From Euryodendron excelsum (lineage: Eukaryota > Streptophyta > Magnoliopsida > Ericales > Pentaphylacaceae), in contig CM065381.1 of the NCBI GenBank assembly GCA_033060915.1, forward strand, positions 30,498,336-30,562,335: 64,000 bases of DNA, in the 5' to 3' direction. Below the pieces are notes generated by a model. That model had not been told where the DNA came from, did no database searches, and saw nothing but the letters and a program-made list of their open reading frames with translations. Within the stretch, counting starts at the first letter, position 1, and each line of letters opens with the position of its first letter. Of this stretch, positions 24,606-36,035 are shown piece by piece. Position numbers and translations under genes: made by a program.

Positions 24606-26165
24606 ATAATCCAAATCCGGCAGAAGCAGGAACCACTCACCAGGAACCCTGACTATATAAGGGATCTCTACCCCGACCCAATAAAGTCCAAACATATACA
24701 GGGGAGGATCCGTGGCCACGCGGAAGGTAGTATGAAGCTGCCGCCAGTGATGCTCCTCGAGATACGTCTCCCATAACACAGGGCCCCTAAAGGTGATCCG
24801 CGACCTGGATAAAAGGATGACGTCCCTTATGTCGGCATACTGAGTGGACCGGTGGTAGGGTGCCCAGGTCACATCCCGAGGCATCAACAACTCCAAGTTA
24901 GTTGTGAGGGCTACAAAATCCATGAGCAAGGATTGCTGCACTACTTGCTGCCTGGCCCATAGCGTGGCCAGCAGAAAGGCATCGCCTGCTAACACTTCCG
25001 GTTGGCGAACTGGCAAATACTCATAATTCTACCATACCAGAAATGGCCAAAAGCTCGTCAAGCCCCCCCAAGCCCCCGATGTCCTCACTCTCATCCCTCG
25101 TAAGAATCAGGGGAAGGTGAAAGCACCCCAATCAGCATAGTCTAAAGTGTCCAGATCAGCTACTAGGCTCACCAGAGACAATGGGACCGTTGACCTATTG
25201 TTATTGCAAAAGCAACTAAAGACGACGTACAGCACCAACCGGTGCCTCATAATAGCCTGGTCATCTGGTGAAGGCTCAAAAGCAAAGGCTGTCTCGGTTG
25301 AGCATAAAAGTGAAGTTGGGAAACTCGAGGCCCCAAGCCCTGGCAATCCTAAGAGAAGACGGGCCTCCTCCAGAGACACGTCCCGCAAAGAGATCGAAAC
25401 CCCTCCGAAAGATAGCCTAGTAAGCATAGCCCAGTCCTCAAGGGTAGGCCCCAACTCGAAACCCACCAAGTGAACGATCCCTATCTCCCTAAACCATCGC
25501 TCCAACACCCCCGTAGCAATCTCGTGATCGAGTCTGTTCGTCTGCAGGGTTATGAAAGTACCAAAACCGATCCAATGCAAAAAGTCTTGATAGGATGGAG
25601 CAGACGCCTGCATAGCCCTCAAGGCCGAGATGCTGGCCCCCTAAAGGAACTGTGGGTAGATGATGGCATCCGACCGTAACGTGAATACAGGCTCGGGTGG
25701 AACGCCAAATCATGTAGCGGGGGAATATCAGGAATGGCTAGCTGGTCATCGATGAATGAATGAAGTATCTCTCTGTCTGTCCCGAACGGAGGCTATACCG
25801 TATCCTGTCCGGGGGTCCACGGATGAGTCAGCCTCATCCTCAAATCTCTCATCGGGAGCCGCCGAAGGCTACCCCATCACGGAGCTCTCGCTAGAAGCTG
25901 TCTTGCTCGAAGATCGTTGTGACCCATAGCGGTCGCCCCGAGGGGAACCAACTCTACCACTACTCCGCGCAGAAACACCCCTGCTGCCTCCTCGCACTAG
26001 GCCATCCCGACCACTGCTCCGAGCTGAACCACCCCGGTTGCTACCCCTAGCCAAGCTACCCCGGCTGCTACCACCCTCCTCAAACTTTATCTGCGGCGCC
26101 TTCCCGTGGCGCCTCCTGTCCGGCCCGTCCCCCCTGGCCTCTAACATCTTGAAAAATGACAACAT
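24606..26165 (-). pseudogene. Antisense plant-mobile-domain ORF, N-terminal and central part
   Basis: Reading frame on the strand opposite to gag. Some TAT-lineage elements are known to carry such an extra antisense ORF, and PMD (aminotransferase-like plant mobile domain) is shared by host MAIN-type genes and transposons. From 26165 the protein starts with about 95 residues rich in SRG/GS repeats (RGGSARSSGRDGLVRGGSRG), a low-complexity basic segment. After stops near 25866 and 25640 the PMD follows at about 25622-25107, with TLEDWAMLTRLSFGG, VLERWFREIGIVHLVGFELG and EARLLLGLPGLG. A frameshift near 25100 leads to SFWPFLVW, a TAG, NYEYLPVRQP and on to DLDY, where solo LTR B1 cuts in. Multiple stops and shifts make this copy non-functional. 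Identity as PMD is by motif recognition, not search. Confidence 0.65.
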
Positions 26166-26169
26166 TCAA

Positions 26170-26345
26170 GAGAATCAATCAATCACTATATGTAAAAAGC
26201 GCGAAGATAAATGCGTCAATGTATATACAAAAAAATAAAAAAAAAAAGAGAAGAAAGAAAAGAACAAAAAAAAAAAAAAAGAGAAAAAAATATAGAAGAA
26301 AAAAAAAAAGAGAAAAGAAAGAAAAAGAAAAAGAAAGAAAAAGTG
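26170..26345. repeat. A/G low-complexity tract
   Basis: Nearly pure A and G (AAAAAG/GAAAGA). It produces lysine- and arginine-only frames on + and phenylalanine-only frames on -, neither of which is a gene. Confidence 0.85.
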
Positions 26346-26381
26346 GAAGGGCAAGAGCCCCACCTATCACTGTTAAGAGAT

Positions 26382-27000
26382 TTCTAACGGTTTTCAAGCT
26401 TTTTCCTCAAAAAGTTTGGTTTCGAAATGTCAAAGCCAGTTTTTCAGGTTTTCTCCTTCAAAAACCCTAGTTCAAAAAATTTTCTAAGGGTTTTTTAAGC
26501 TTTTTCCTCAAAAAGTTTGGTTTCGAAATTCCAAAGCCAGTTTTTCGGGTTTTCGCCTTCAAAAACCCTGGTTCAAAAGTTCTTTAATGGTTTTCAAGCT
26601 TTTTCCTCAAAGGGTTCGGTTTCGAAATTTCAAAACTAGTTTCTCGGGTTTTCCCCTTCAAAAGCCCTGTTTTAAAATTTTTTTAACGGTTTTCAAGCTT
26701 TTTCCTCAAAAAGATTGGCTTCGAAATTCCAAAGCCAGTTTTTCGGGTTTTCTCCTTCAAAAACCCTAGTTCAAAAGTTCTCAAACGGTTTTCAAGATTT
26801 TTCCTCAAAAAGTTCGGTTTCGAAAGTTCAAAGCCGATTTTTCAAGTTTTCTCCTTCAAAAATCCTAACTCAAAGATTTTCTAATGGTTTTTGAAACTTT
26901 TTCACAAAAGAATCTATTATTTAGACTTCGAACCGGTTCTCGGGTTTTTCCCATTAAAAGTCTCGTTTTAAAAATTTCAAACCAGTTTCTTAGGATTTTT
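26382..27000. repeat. ~100 bp tandem repeat in the 3' region of the giant element
   Basis: Units start with GGTTTTCAAGCTTTTTCCTC or a variant at about 26390, 26490, 26588, 26687, 26788 and 26884, giving a 97-101 bp period. Each then has TTTGGTTTCGAAATTCCAAA, GTTTTTCGGGTTTTC and CTTCAAAAACCCT. Copies decay toward 27100. Tandem repeats in the 3' untranslated region are known for TAT/Ogre elements and can seed satellites. Confidence 0.8.
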
Positions 27001-28543
27001 CCTTCAAAAGCCTTGGTTCCACATTTTTACGATTTTTTGAGCTTTTCCTTCAGAAAGTCCCATTTCAAGGGTTTAACGGTTTCTTGGGCTTTCACCTTCA
27101 AAAGCCATGTTCTTCAAGTTTTCTAAAAATCAGTTTCCCGGGGCTTTTCTCGTTCAAAAATCTCACTCCCAAAAATTTCTCTAAAATTGCGGTTTCTTCG
27201 GGGTTTCTCTCTCAAAAGCCCCTTTCTCAAAAAGGATTTGCCTTGCGGAAAGGTTTTAAAGCTAAGTGATAAAATTTTTAAAAATTTCAGTAGAGTTTCG
27301 CCTTAAAAAGTCATCACCCCAAAAATCCACAAGTCATAAACACAGCCCAGATCAATCCCAGACTTTTCACCACATCAGTCAAAATAATGTCACCCCACAA
27401 CTTGCGTCCTGTCCTCAAACACGAATTTTAGGACAATTCTTTCAGCTTCCAAGATTTTTCGGTCTCAGTTTTATTTCCAAAATTTCACAAAAATTTCCAG
27501 AACGTTCGAGAGTGTCACCATAATTTTTCAAAAATGTTCTGTGATTTTTCGACCATCAATGGGACCCGTTTTCTAATTTTCTTTAATTTCTCCTATTTTT
27601 CATAATTTTCAAAAATCTAAAAATTCAAAATTTTTCAGAAAATTACGAAATTTCATACATTCGTTCTACACATTTTTCTAAGGTTCTCGATGCAAAAATC
27701 ACACACAAACGGTGAATGTCCAAGCCTGCGGAGGCAATTTTTCAAGTCTCGCAGGAAATCCACTCTCATAAACATGAAAAATCATTCAAAACGCGCTCAA
27801 ATCTCCACCAAATCACAAAAGCAATCCGATCATTGTGTTCTAAACATCCTAAAACATAGGGTTACGCACATCATTTGCAAAAAACAGCGATGTATACATC
27901 AAACTCAAAGAAACTGTCAAAAACTAACCTTTAAAATTCTCCAGCGAAAACGAAGCTTTCCGGCTAGAATCCAGTGACGATGACGATCCTCGGCACGTGC
28001 CCAACATCTCCCAAGACTCCTCTAATGATTTTCGAGCAAAATCCTTCAGAGAAAATCCCGAAATCAACTAAAGACTCGAAAACGCAACACTGAAAATGCA
28101 AACCTGCTCTGTTTATATGCCACGGGCTGGCGCATGTAGCAGATGCGCAAGCACAAGAATCCAACAGGCGTATGTATTACATGCGCAAGGCTTAAAACAC
28201 GAAGCGCGCATGTAACACATGCACCCATCGGATCAACTTCCCGCCAAAATCGGTTTCAAACTTCCCGAGGCCCGAATTTGTTTTCAGGCTTTTCAAAAGC
28301 CGAATATCAAGCTTTCAACATTCACTCGCAAGAATTGAATGTCCTGAACCAAACCGTATCAAACCGACAACTCGATCCCCAACCAGAATTTAAAGCTTGT
28401 TAAATTCCAAAGCCTTCCAAACCGGTGACTCACAAGAGGTCCCCAAAGCATTCTAAATTCACCGACACATTGTCCCTTTGATCGCCTCGCGACCAAAAAG
28501 GGATTCTTACTTTGTTATTTTTCTGCCTTCGGCAAGCAAAGCC
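27001..28543 (+). other. 3' non-coding region of the giant element
   Basis: No gene is supported. 28125-28225 contains three imperfect versions of the LTR promoter palindrome: GCGCATGTAGCAGATGCGC, CGTATGTATTACATGCGC and GCGCATGTAACACATGCA. They lie about 320-430 bases before the polypurine tract. Confidence 0.6.
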
Positions 28544-28556
28544 AGAAAAAGAGGGG
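28544..28556 (+). other. Polypurine tract of the giant element
   Basis: AGAAAAAGAGGGG ends four bases before the 3' LTR start (TATAAGCACC, ancestral TGTAAGCACC). This is the expected plus-strand primer position. Confidence 0.8.
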
Positions 28557-28560
28557 CAGT

Positions 28561-29522
28561 TATAAGCACCCCTTTTTTGCCTGCTCGGTAATCTCCGGCC
28601 TGATTGGGTTTGGTTTCCAACGTTACAACACATACAGGTTTAAGATACGCCTTACAATCTCCAATCCAACCAACTGGTCGCTTCTCGGGCCCACAAGGAC
28701 CCGCTGAAGCCATAAGCACCATTATTCCAGGTAGCTTTCCGGACCGGGTAGTCTAGGAAACCAATGCCATCCAGGTAGCTTCTCGGGATCGGGCAATCCC
28801 GGGGACCAACACCTCATCAAATTCTAAACAGTTCACTTTTGGTGCCTGCTAGCCCGCTAACGTAGAATGTTCGTCATTTGGTAGTTTTCCGAGACCGGGC
28901 ATTCTCAAAGACCAACACCACCCTTCCAGGTAGCTTTCTAGGACCAAGCGTTCTTAGGAACCAACACCACTCTTATAGGTAGTTCTCTAAGACCGGGTGT
29001 TCTTAGAGACCAACACTGCACAGGTAGTTTTTTGAGACCGGGCGGTCTCGAGAACCAACATTTAGGTCAACACCGGCGCCTGCTAGCCTGACTCGGTGAA
29101 AAATGACCAAACCTGCCCCTTGGGCCTCCAGGCATGTTTTGAGAAAGTTCAAAATCCCTCAAAACGATAAGTCCATCCTACCAAAATGTTGTCAAACCAT
29201 TAGGCATCCCCCGCATGCCATTTGGTCTGAATTCGGTCGCATGCGGGGCCCACTCCAACTAAAATGACCATTTTGCCCCTAACCACCTCAACGTAAAATA
29301 AACCATACTGAACGGTGAAGGACTCTCCCAAAACCATCCCTGAACAACCCTACACATTTAACACAACATGCCAAACTGTTCCTGACCATTTCCAGCCAAT
29401 CCTGATCAAAATGACCATTTTACCCCAAGAAGCCCAAATATGCCCCGACACAACACCGACCTTGGGATTTTGAGCAGAGGGTTTCACCACACGCCCTTGT
29501 CTAGCCCGAGAAGGACCCTACA
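28561..29522 (+). repeat. 3' LTR A2, first segment
   Basis: Matches A1 from 7101 to about 8010 in order, including ACCAACTGGTCGCTTCTCG and the CAAAATGACCATTTTGCCCC blocks. It stops at ACCCTACA, where solo LTR B2 enters, and resumes at 39654. Confidence 0.9.
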
Positions 29523-31088
29523 TGTCGCGCCCAGATTTTTTGCACTCAAGGAATACTCACACAAGCGAGAAAAATACTGTACTCTCTCGTTAGAACTCAC
29601 CCTCCTAGAAGAATGAGTACGACTAGGTTTAAATTGAAAATAGATTTGAATAAAGGGCTATTAGAAAAAGTTTGGAGTCGCCACCTAACTTGATTATGGT
29701 GAGTTAGGTCACCTAAAAACTAAGCATAATCCAAAAACTACACTTAGGGTTTTGGAAAACAATTTTGAAAATATCTCCTCAAGAGAGGGTTTTTAAGAAA
29801 AACAGGTTGTTTAGCAACCTTTGGAAAATATTTAGCCCTTTTTGAAAAATAACTCCTTTTTGGTCTTTGAAATTAGTGATCTTAGGTCGGAGGTTGGTTA
29901 CGTGTAGGGAAGACGCACTAAGCCATCACCCTACAGCGCTCTTTCGGTACCTACATGTCAATCTACCCTAGATTCACCTATGAGAGTCTTCAACTAACTA
30001 TTGATCAATCCTATCCACTTTGTAAAACAATGTTTCAAAAAAAACAGGATGCATGATATGCAAGTGCTTGATAAGAGAGTTGATTTAGAAAAAGATTTGA
30101 AAAGAATTTGATTTGATTTGATTTGAAAAGAAAGAGATGGAAGTTTGAATTTGGAAACAAGATTTTGGAAATTGAAATTGAAGATTGAAAATAGAAATTT
30201 GAAAATAAATTGGAGATTTGAAAAGATTATGGAATTTGAGATTTGAAAAATGTGGAGGAGTTTGAAATTTGAAAGAAGTTGTGGAATTGAAAATTTGAAA
30301 AATGTGGAGACCGCACCCATGAGGGTTGCCTACGTATCCTTTTGGAGGAATCAGGTCAGTCGTAGTTCGGACCGGAGTCCGATTGAAAATAGAAGATTTG
30401 ATTAGGAAAAGAGATTGAATTGGAAATTGGATTGGAAGATTGAGAGATTGAGCTTTGATTGGAACATTTAAAAAGATTGATTTTGAAAGACTTGAGACTT
30501 GGAAGGATTTAAGAAAGATTCGACTTGACTTGAAAGAGTTTTCGAAAAGATTAGATTTAGGAAATGCTCGAATTAGGAAAGGTCCAATTTAGGAAAGTGT
30601 CAAAATAGGATAGTGTTCAATTAGGAAAGTTTTCAAATTAAGAAAGTTTCGAAATTAAGAAAGTTTTGAATTAAGAAAGTTTCAACTTGGGAAAGTTCAA
30701 CTTAGGAAAGTTTTGGATTAAGAAAGTTTCGAATTTAGAGAGTTTTCGAAATAGGAAAGGTTTTCAAATTAGGAAAGTTTCCGAATTAGGAAAGTTTTGA
30801 AATAGGGAAGTTTGAAAATTGGAATGTTTAGAAAACAAGGAAGTTTTGAAAATAAGAAAGTTTTGAGTTTAGAAAGTTTTGAAATTTGGAAGGATTTGGA
30901 ATTTAGAAAGATTTAGGTTTAGAAAGATTTGACTTAAGAAAGTTTTGAATTTGGAAAGATTTGGAATTTAGAAAGATTTGAACTTTAGAAAGTTTTGGGG
31001 TTTTAGAAAATCTTGAGATTAGGAAAGGTTTGAGTTTAAGAAAGGTTTGAAAGCTTAGATTTGAAAAGTTGAGATTTGGAAAGGGGTA

Positions 31089-34000
31089 TGTCGCGCCCAG
31101 TTTTTGGGTGTCCAAGGTCCTTTCGGCTCGGAGACCCTCAAGCACGGAACTCTATCACTAGAACTCGTCTTCCTAGAAGGACAAGTGCGACTAGGTTTGA
31201 AAATTGATTTGACTAAGGGCTTTTTAGAAAAATAGGAGTTGCCACCTAACTTGATAAAGGTGAGTTAGGGCACCTAAAGCTAAGCATTAATTCGAAGATT
31301 AAACTTAGAGTTTTTGAAAAAGGTTTTTTTTTTTAAAACTCCCTTAAGAGAGAGTTTTTAGAAAAATAGGGTATTTGGCAACCTTTGGAAATGTTTAAGC
31401 CCTTTTTGAAATAACTCCATTTTTGTTTTTTGAAAACAGAAATCTAAGGTTCGAGGGTTGGTTACGTGTAGAGAAGATATCCTAAGATCATCACCCTACC
31501 CCGCCCTTTCGGTACCTAAATGTCTAATCACCCTTTGTTCACTCACTAGAATAACCGGTTACCATTATCCACTCAATATCCACTTTAGAATTTTGAAAAC
31601 GGGGTTTAGCCGTCACTTTTTGGATGGATGATGCATGATGCAAGTTTTTGGAATAAGTTTAAAAATAATAAGGGTTTTGAAAGGGTTTGGAATAGGAACT
31701 TTGAATTGATTAGAATTTTTGAAAAAAGGGATTGGAGTTGGAATAAAAGTTATGACCGCACCATTTCAGGTTGCCTATGTATCTCATTTGGCGAGAATCA
31801 GGTCATTCGTAGTTCAGGCAAGAGCCCAATGGAAGATAGGCGCATTAGGGCCTTTGGAAGGTTAAAAGACACTTTGGTTCTTTGAAGGAGTTTAAGACAC
31901 TTTTAGGTCTTTGAAAAAGTTTAAGACACTTTGAGGTCTTTGGAGGAGTTTAAGACACTTTGAGGTCTTTGGAAAAGTTTAAGACACTTTGAGGTCTTTG
32001 GAAATTGAAGACCCTTTGTGGTCTTGGAGATTTTGACTTAAAATTGGATGGTGGAGTGTTTCTTGAAAATGTTTTTGGATCAACTTGAGGGAGTTTTGGA
32101 AAAATGCTTTGGCATGTCTCAAGAGAACTTGAAAGTGTTTTTGAAGTCTTGTTTTGAAAACCTTGGAGGCATGTTTTGATGAATTGATTTTTCAAAGTGG
32201 TTTTTTAAAATGGCTAACTATTTGGAATCCTAATATGGACAACCTTGGAGGTTGTTCTTGATTTATCACTTCTCCTTGGAATCCCTAACCATGAGAGGGC
32301 TAGGGACACCTTAGGTTTGTGACCTTTTGAAAACATTTTTGGAGGTGCCTTAAAGATGGAGTGTAGGAACATTTAGAAAAGTGTATGGATTTGGATTTTT
32401 GAAGTCATGGAGGGAGGAGATTTTGGAAGAATAGGTTAGGAGGATAATTGGAAAGTTTGAATGATCATTTGAAAAAAGAGTTCAAGAGTTGGAACCTTGA
32501 ATTGTATTAACCAAAATAGAGTTGGTCTAGGGTTGGTCAATTAGGGTCAAGTTAACCTATGGTTTGGTAGCTAGGGTCAAGTTAATCTATGGTTTGGTAA
32601 CTAGGGTCAAGTTAACATAGGGTTGGGTAACTAGGGTCAAGTTAACCTAGGGTTAAGTAACTATGGTCAAGTTAACCTAGGGTTTGGTAACTAGGGTCAA
32701 GTTAACCAAGGGTTTCATAACTAGGGTCAAGTTAACCTAGAGTTAAGTAACTAGGGTCAAGTTAACCTAGAGTTTGGTAACTAGGGTCAAGTTAACCTAG
32801 GGTTTGATTGGAGAATGGTTTTTGAAAATTGTTTTAATGCACTTTTGGAAAAAGTTTTGAAAAACAAAATATGTTATGCAAAGGACTTTGGTTGACAACC
32901 CTTTTGAAGATCATTTCCATGAAAATTTTGACTCTATTCAAGAGTATGGTTTATATGGTGGTGATTGGAGACTATTCCAAGGAAGGTTTCCTTATGGCCA
33001 TTATAACCACTATTGACAATAGTGTAAGGGGTCAAAAATCAACATAATGATGGTAATTTTTGGAGAATCATTTTTTATGCAAAGATGGAGAGAATGCATT
33101 TTTGAAATCATCATTGGAGAAGGATTTTGAAAATCATTTTTTCAAAGGAACCATTCCATCAAGAGAGGGTTCATATGGCCAATAAAAGGGATACCACTCA
33201 AGAGAGGGTTCCATGGGGCCATTCCAACCACTAAACTTGAGAGAATAGAAACCATAGAATTCAAAGGGTTTGAACATCATTCTTTGGCAAGCATGAAGAG
33301 AGCAGGGAGCCATTCTAACAACTTAGGGTTTCTATGGCCAATATAAAAGGAGACCACTCAAGAGAGAGTTCCATGGGGCCATTTTAACCACTAAATTTGA
33401 GAGAATGAAAACCTTTGAAAATTAGGGAGTTTGAAAGCAACCTTTGTGCAAGTTGAAATGCAATGATGCAAAAGCATGAATTAGGAGGTTGAGGGGGATT
33501 TTCTAAGGCATGACTCCTAAGGTCTCATCCTAAACTTCAAGGGGCCAACTCTTGGAATAATTTTTTAAAAGGCATGTAGAACTTGGAGATGTCAAAAAAT
33601 TAAGAGCAATGCAAACATTGTGGAATATGACAATAAACATGAAATGAAGCCAAGCACACAAGACATGATCAAAATAATAATATGCAAGGGGTCATGATTC
33701 ACATATAAGGCTTTTAGGCTTCACCATACAAACAAAGGGCTCTTAGGTCATACCATTTTAAAGTAGGCTAGTGAGAGGTCCCCCTACACGGTGGCTCTCA
33801 CTTGCTTTCCTCTAGGCATGATCTAGGAGCCCTCTTGGCTCAAGCATGCAAGAAATGGGGGTTGAAGATGAGGGTTAAAATAGAGAATAGCCTAAGTAGG
33901 CTAGGAGGGAGAAGAGAAGAGTGGGGGAGAGCACAAATGTAAAAAGGATACCACATTTTGTCTTCAACACCCTTGTAGTCTTCAATGGATGTTTTGATTG

Positions 34001-36035
34001 GAGCTTGAGTGACTTCAAGAAGGCTTGAGAGGCTTGAGTGGAGTGTATAAGTGTATATGAGGCTTTGTATGTGTAGTGTATAGGCTTAGGAAGGGTAGAA
34101 TCTAGCCTAAGTGTTGGAGGGGAGGGATATATGTAGAGATTCAAGTTTCTGAAGTGATTTCAGCAGAGTTTCGTATCAATTTCGAACCTGGAATATGTAA
34201 GGGGGAGGCCTCTATTTATAGGCAATCTAGAATAGACCATGTACATGTGCTACATGCACATGGCCAAATTTTGGTTGTGCATATGTCCCACATGCGTAGG
34301 TACTGTTCCATTGCTAGAATAACACGTGGCACCCTATGTACTAATTAAATCTCGACCGTTGATCAAAAGTCGATCGATCTGAACAAAATTTGAGCACATG
34401 TAGCATACGCTCCATCACCGAGAAGGTTTGTCCAAACTTTGCCTCGATAATTGGGCCAACCGGGAAGGTTCCGGGGGAATCGATCGCACTGGGGATGTTC
34501 TCCTAGTGCTTCCGATGAACTTTCACGTTTTCCAAAAGTTTGAATTGCGTTTGGAGTTGTGTGATATCGTCTCGGGAAGTGTGCCAAAAAGGACACTTTT
34601 GCTGAGCGTCTGTGATACGCTCCGGGGGGTGTTTGAAAGTGGCTGTCTTCGTTTCGTGTGATCAAGGCCTTCGAGAAACGATTTATTCGATCAGACCATA
34701 CCGATGGAAAGTACTCTGAAATACTTTCAGGAATCCCCAAATTTACGCATTTCTCAAGTCGTTTGACTGTGCGTTTTGATTAGGGAATCGGAAAAAAAGT
34801 CAACCTTGGCAGAGCGTCTGCAAGACGCTTCAAGGGTTGCTGAAAGTTAAGGTTTGCACACCGTACGATGGAGGGCTTCGGGAAGTGATCTACTTGATCA
34901 AACTGTATCGATGGAAAGATCTATGGACGAGCTTTCGAGAATTCCTTGATTTACGCATTTCTCAAGTCGGTTGACGGTGCAATATGACCAGGGAATCGGG
35001 AGAAAAGACAATTTAAGCGGAGTGTCTGTGAGACACTTCAGGGAACTTTTATCGATTCATGTGAGTTTAGTGTCGTAGGGTCTTCCTTGGGTTAAACAAA
35101 GGCATGCGGTGAAATCCTTTGCTCGAAACTCCAAGGCCGGTGCTGTTTCGGGGTATTTTTGGCTCCCAGGGACAAAACGGTCATTTTAACCGGAGTTGGC
35201 TGGAAATGGTCAGGAATGGTTTGGTAGGTTGTGTTAAGTGTGTAGGGCTATTCAGGGATGGTTTTGAGAGAGTCTGTCGTCGTTTAGAGGGGTTTGTGCC
35301 GTGCTGAGTCGTTCAGGGACAAAATGGTCATTTTGACCGGAGTGGGCCGGAATATGACCGAATTTGGGCCAAATGGCGTGCAGGAGACGTCTAATGGTTT
35401 GAAAACATTTTGGAAGGATGGACTTATCATTTTGAGGGATTTTGAACTTTCCCAAAACGTGCCTGGAGGCCCAATGGGCAGGTTTGGTCATTTTTCACCG
35501 AGTCGGGCTAGCAAGCGCCGGTGTTGACCTAGGTGTTGGTTTCCGAGACCGCCTAGTCTTGGAAAACTACCTGTGCGATGTTGGTCTCCAAGAACGCCTG
35601 TTCTTCGAGAGCTACCTGTAGGGGTGGTGTTGGTTCCTGAGAACGCCTAGTCCCAGAAAGCTACCTGGAAGTGTGGTGTTGGTCTTCGAGAACACCTGGT
35701 CCTGGAGAACTACCGAATGACGGACATTCTAAATTGGCGGGCTAGCAGGCGCCAGAAGTGAACCGTCTGAAATTTTTGATGAGGTGTTGCTCCCCGAGAT
35801 CGCCTGTTCCCGGGAAGCTACCTGGATGGCGTTGGTTTCTGGGACCGCCCGGTCCAAAAAACTACCTGGAATAATGGTGCTTAAGGCTCTAGCGGATCCT
35901 TGTGGACCCGAGAAGCGACCAATTGGTTGGATTGGAGATTGAAAGGCTCATATTGAGCTTGCATGTGTTGTGATGTTGGAAACCGAATCCGGTCAGGTCG
36001 GAGATTGCCGAGCGGGCAAAAATGGGGTGCTTACA
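31089..36035 (-). mobile_element. Solo LTR A3 (4947 bp), nested inside B2
   Basis: Begins TGTCGCGCCCAGTTTTTGGG and ends GGGGTGCTTACA on the + strand (reverse LTR A). It is flanked by perfect GGGTA duplications at 31084-31088 and 36036-36040. It carries the reversed A landmarks: the GGTACCGAAAGGGCG module near 31500 (reversed), the 30 bp array (32555-32815), the palindrome/TATA block (about 34215-34305) and the GAGCGTCT inverted repeats (34599, 34810, 35019). Confidence 0.9.
32555..32815. repeat. 30 bp tandem array in LTR A3
   Basis: About nine units of GGGTCAAGTTAACCTAGGGT plus TTGGTAACTA, exactly 30 bases apart. This is the reverse complement of the A1/A2 arrays. Confidence 0.9.

Noticed and set aside
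25147..25473. 108 aa + strand frame
   Set aside because: Shadow of the antisense PMD frame, which has recognisable motifs on the - strand.
26156..26470. Lysine/arginine-rich 104 aa frame and opposite phenylalanine-rich frames
   Set aside because: They come from an A/G low-complexity tract and run into the ~100 bp repeat.
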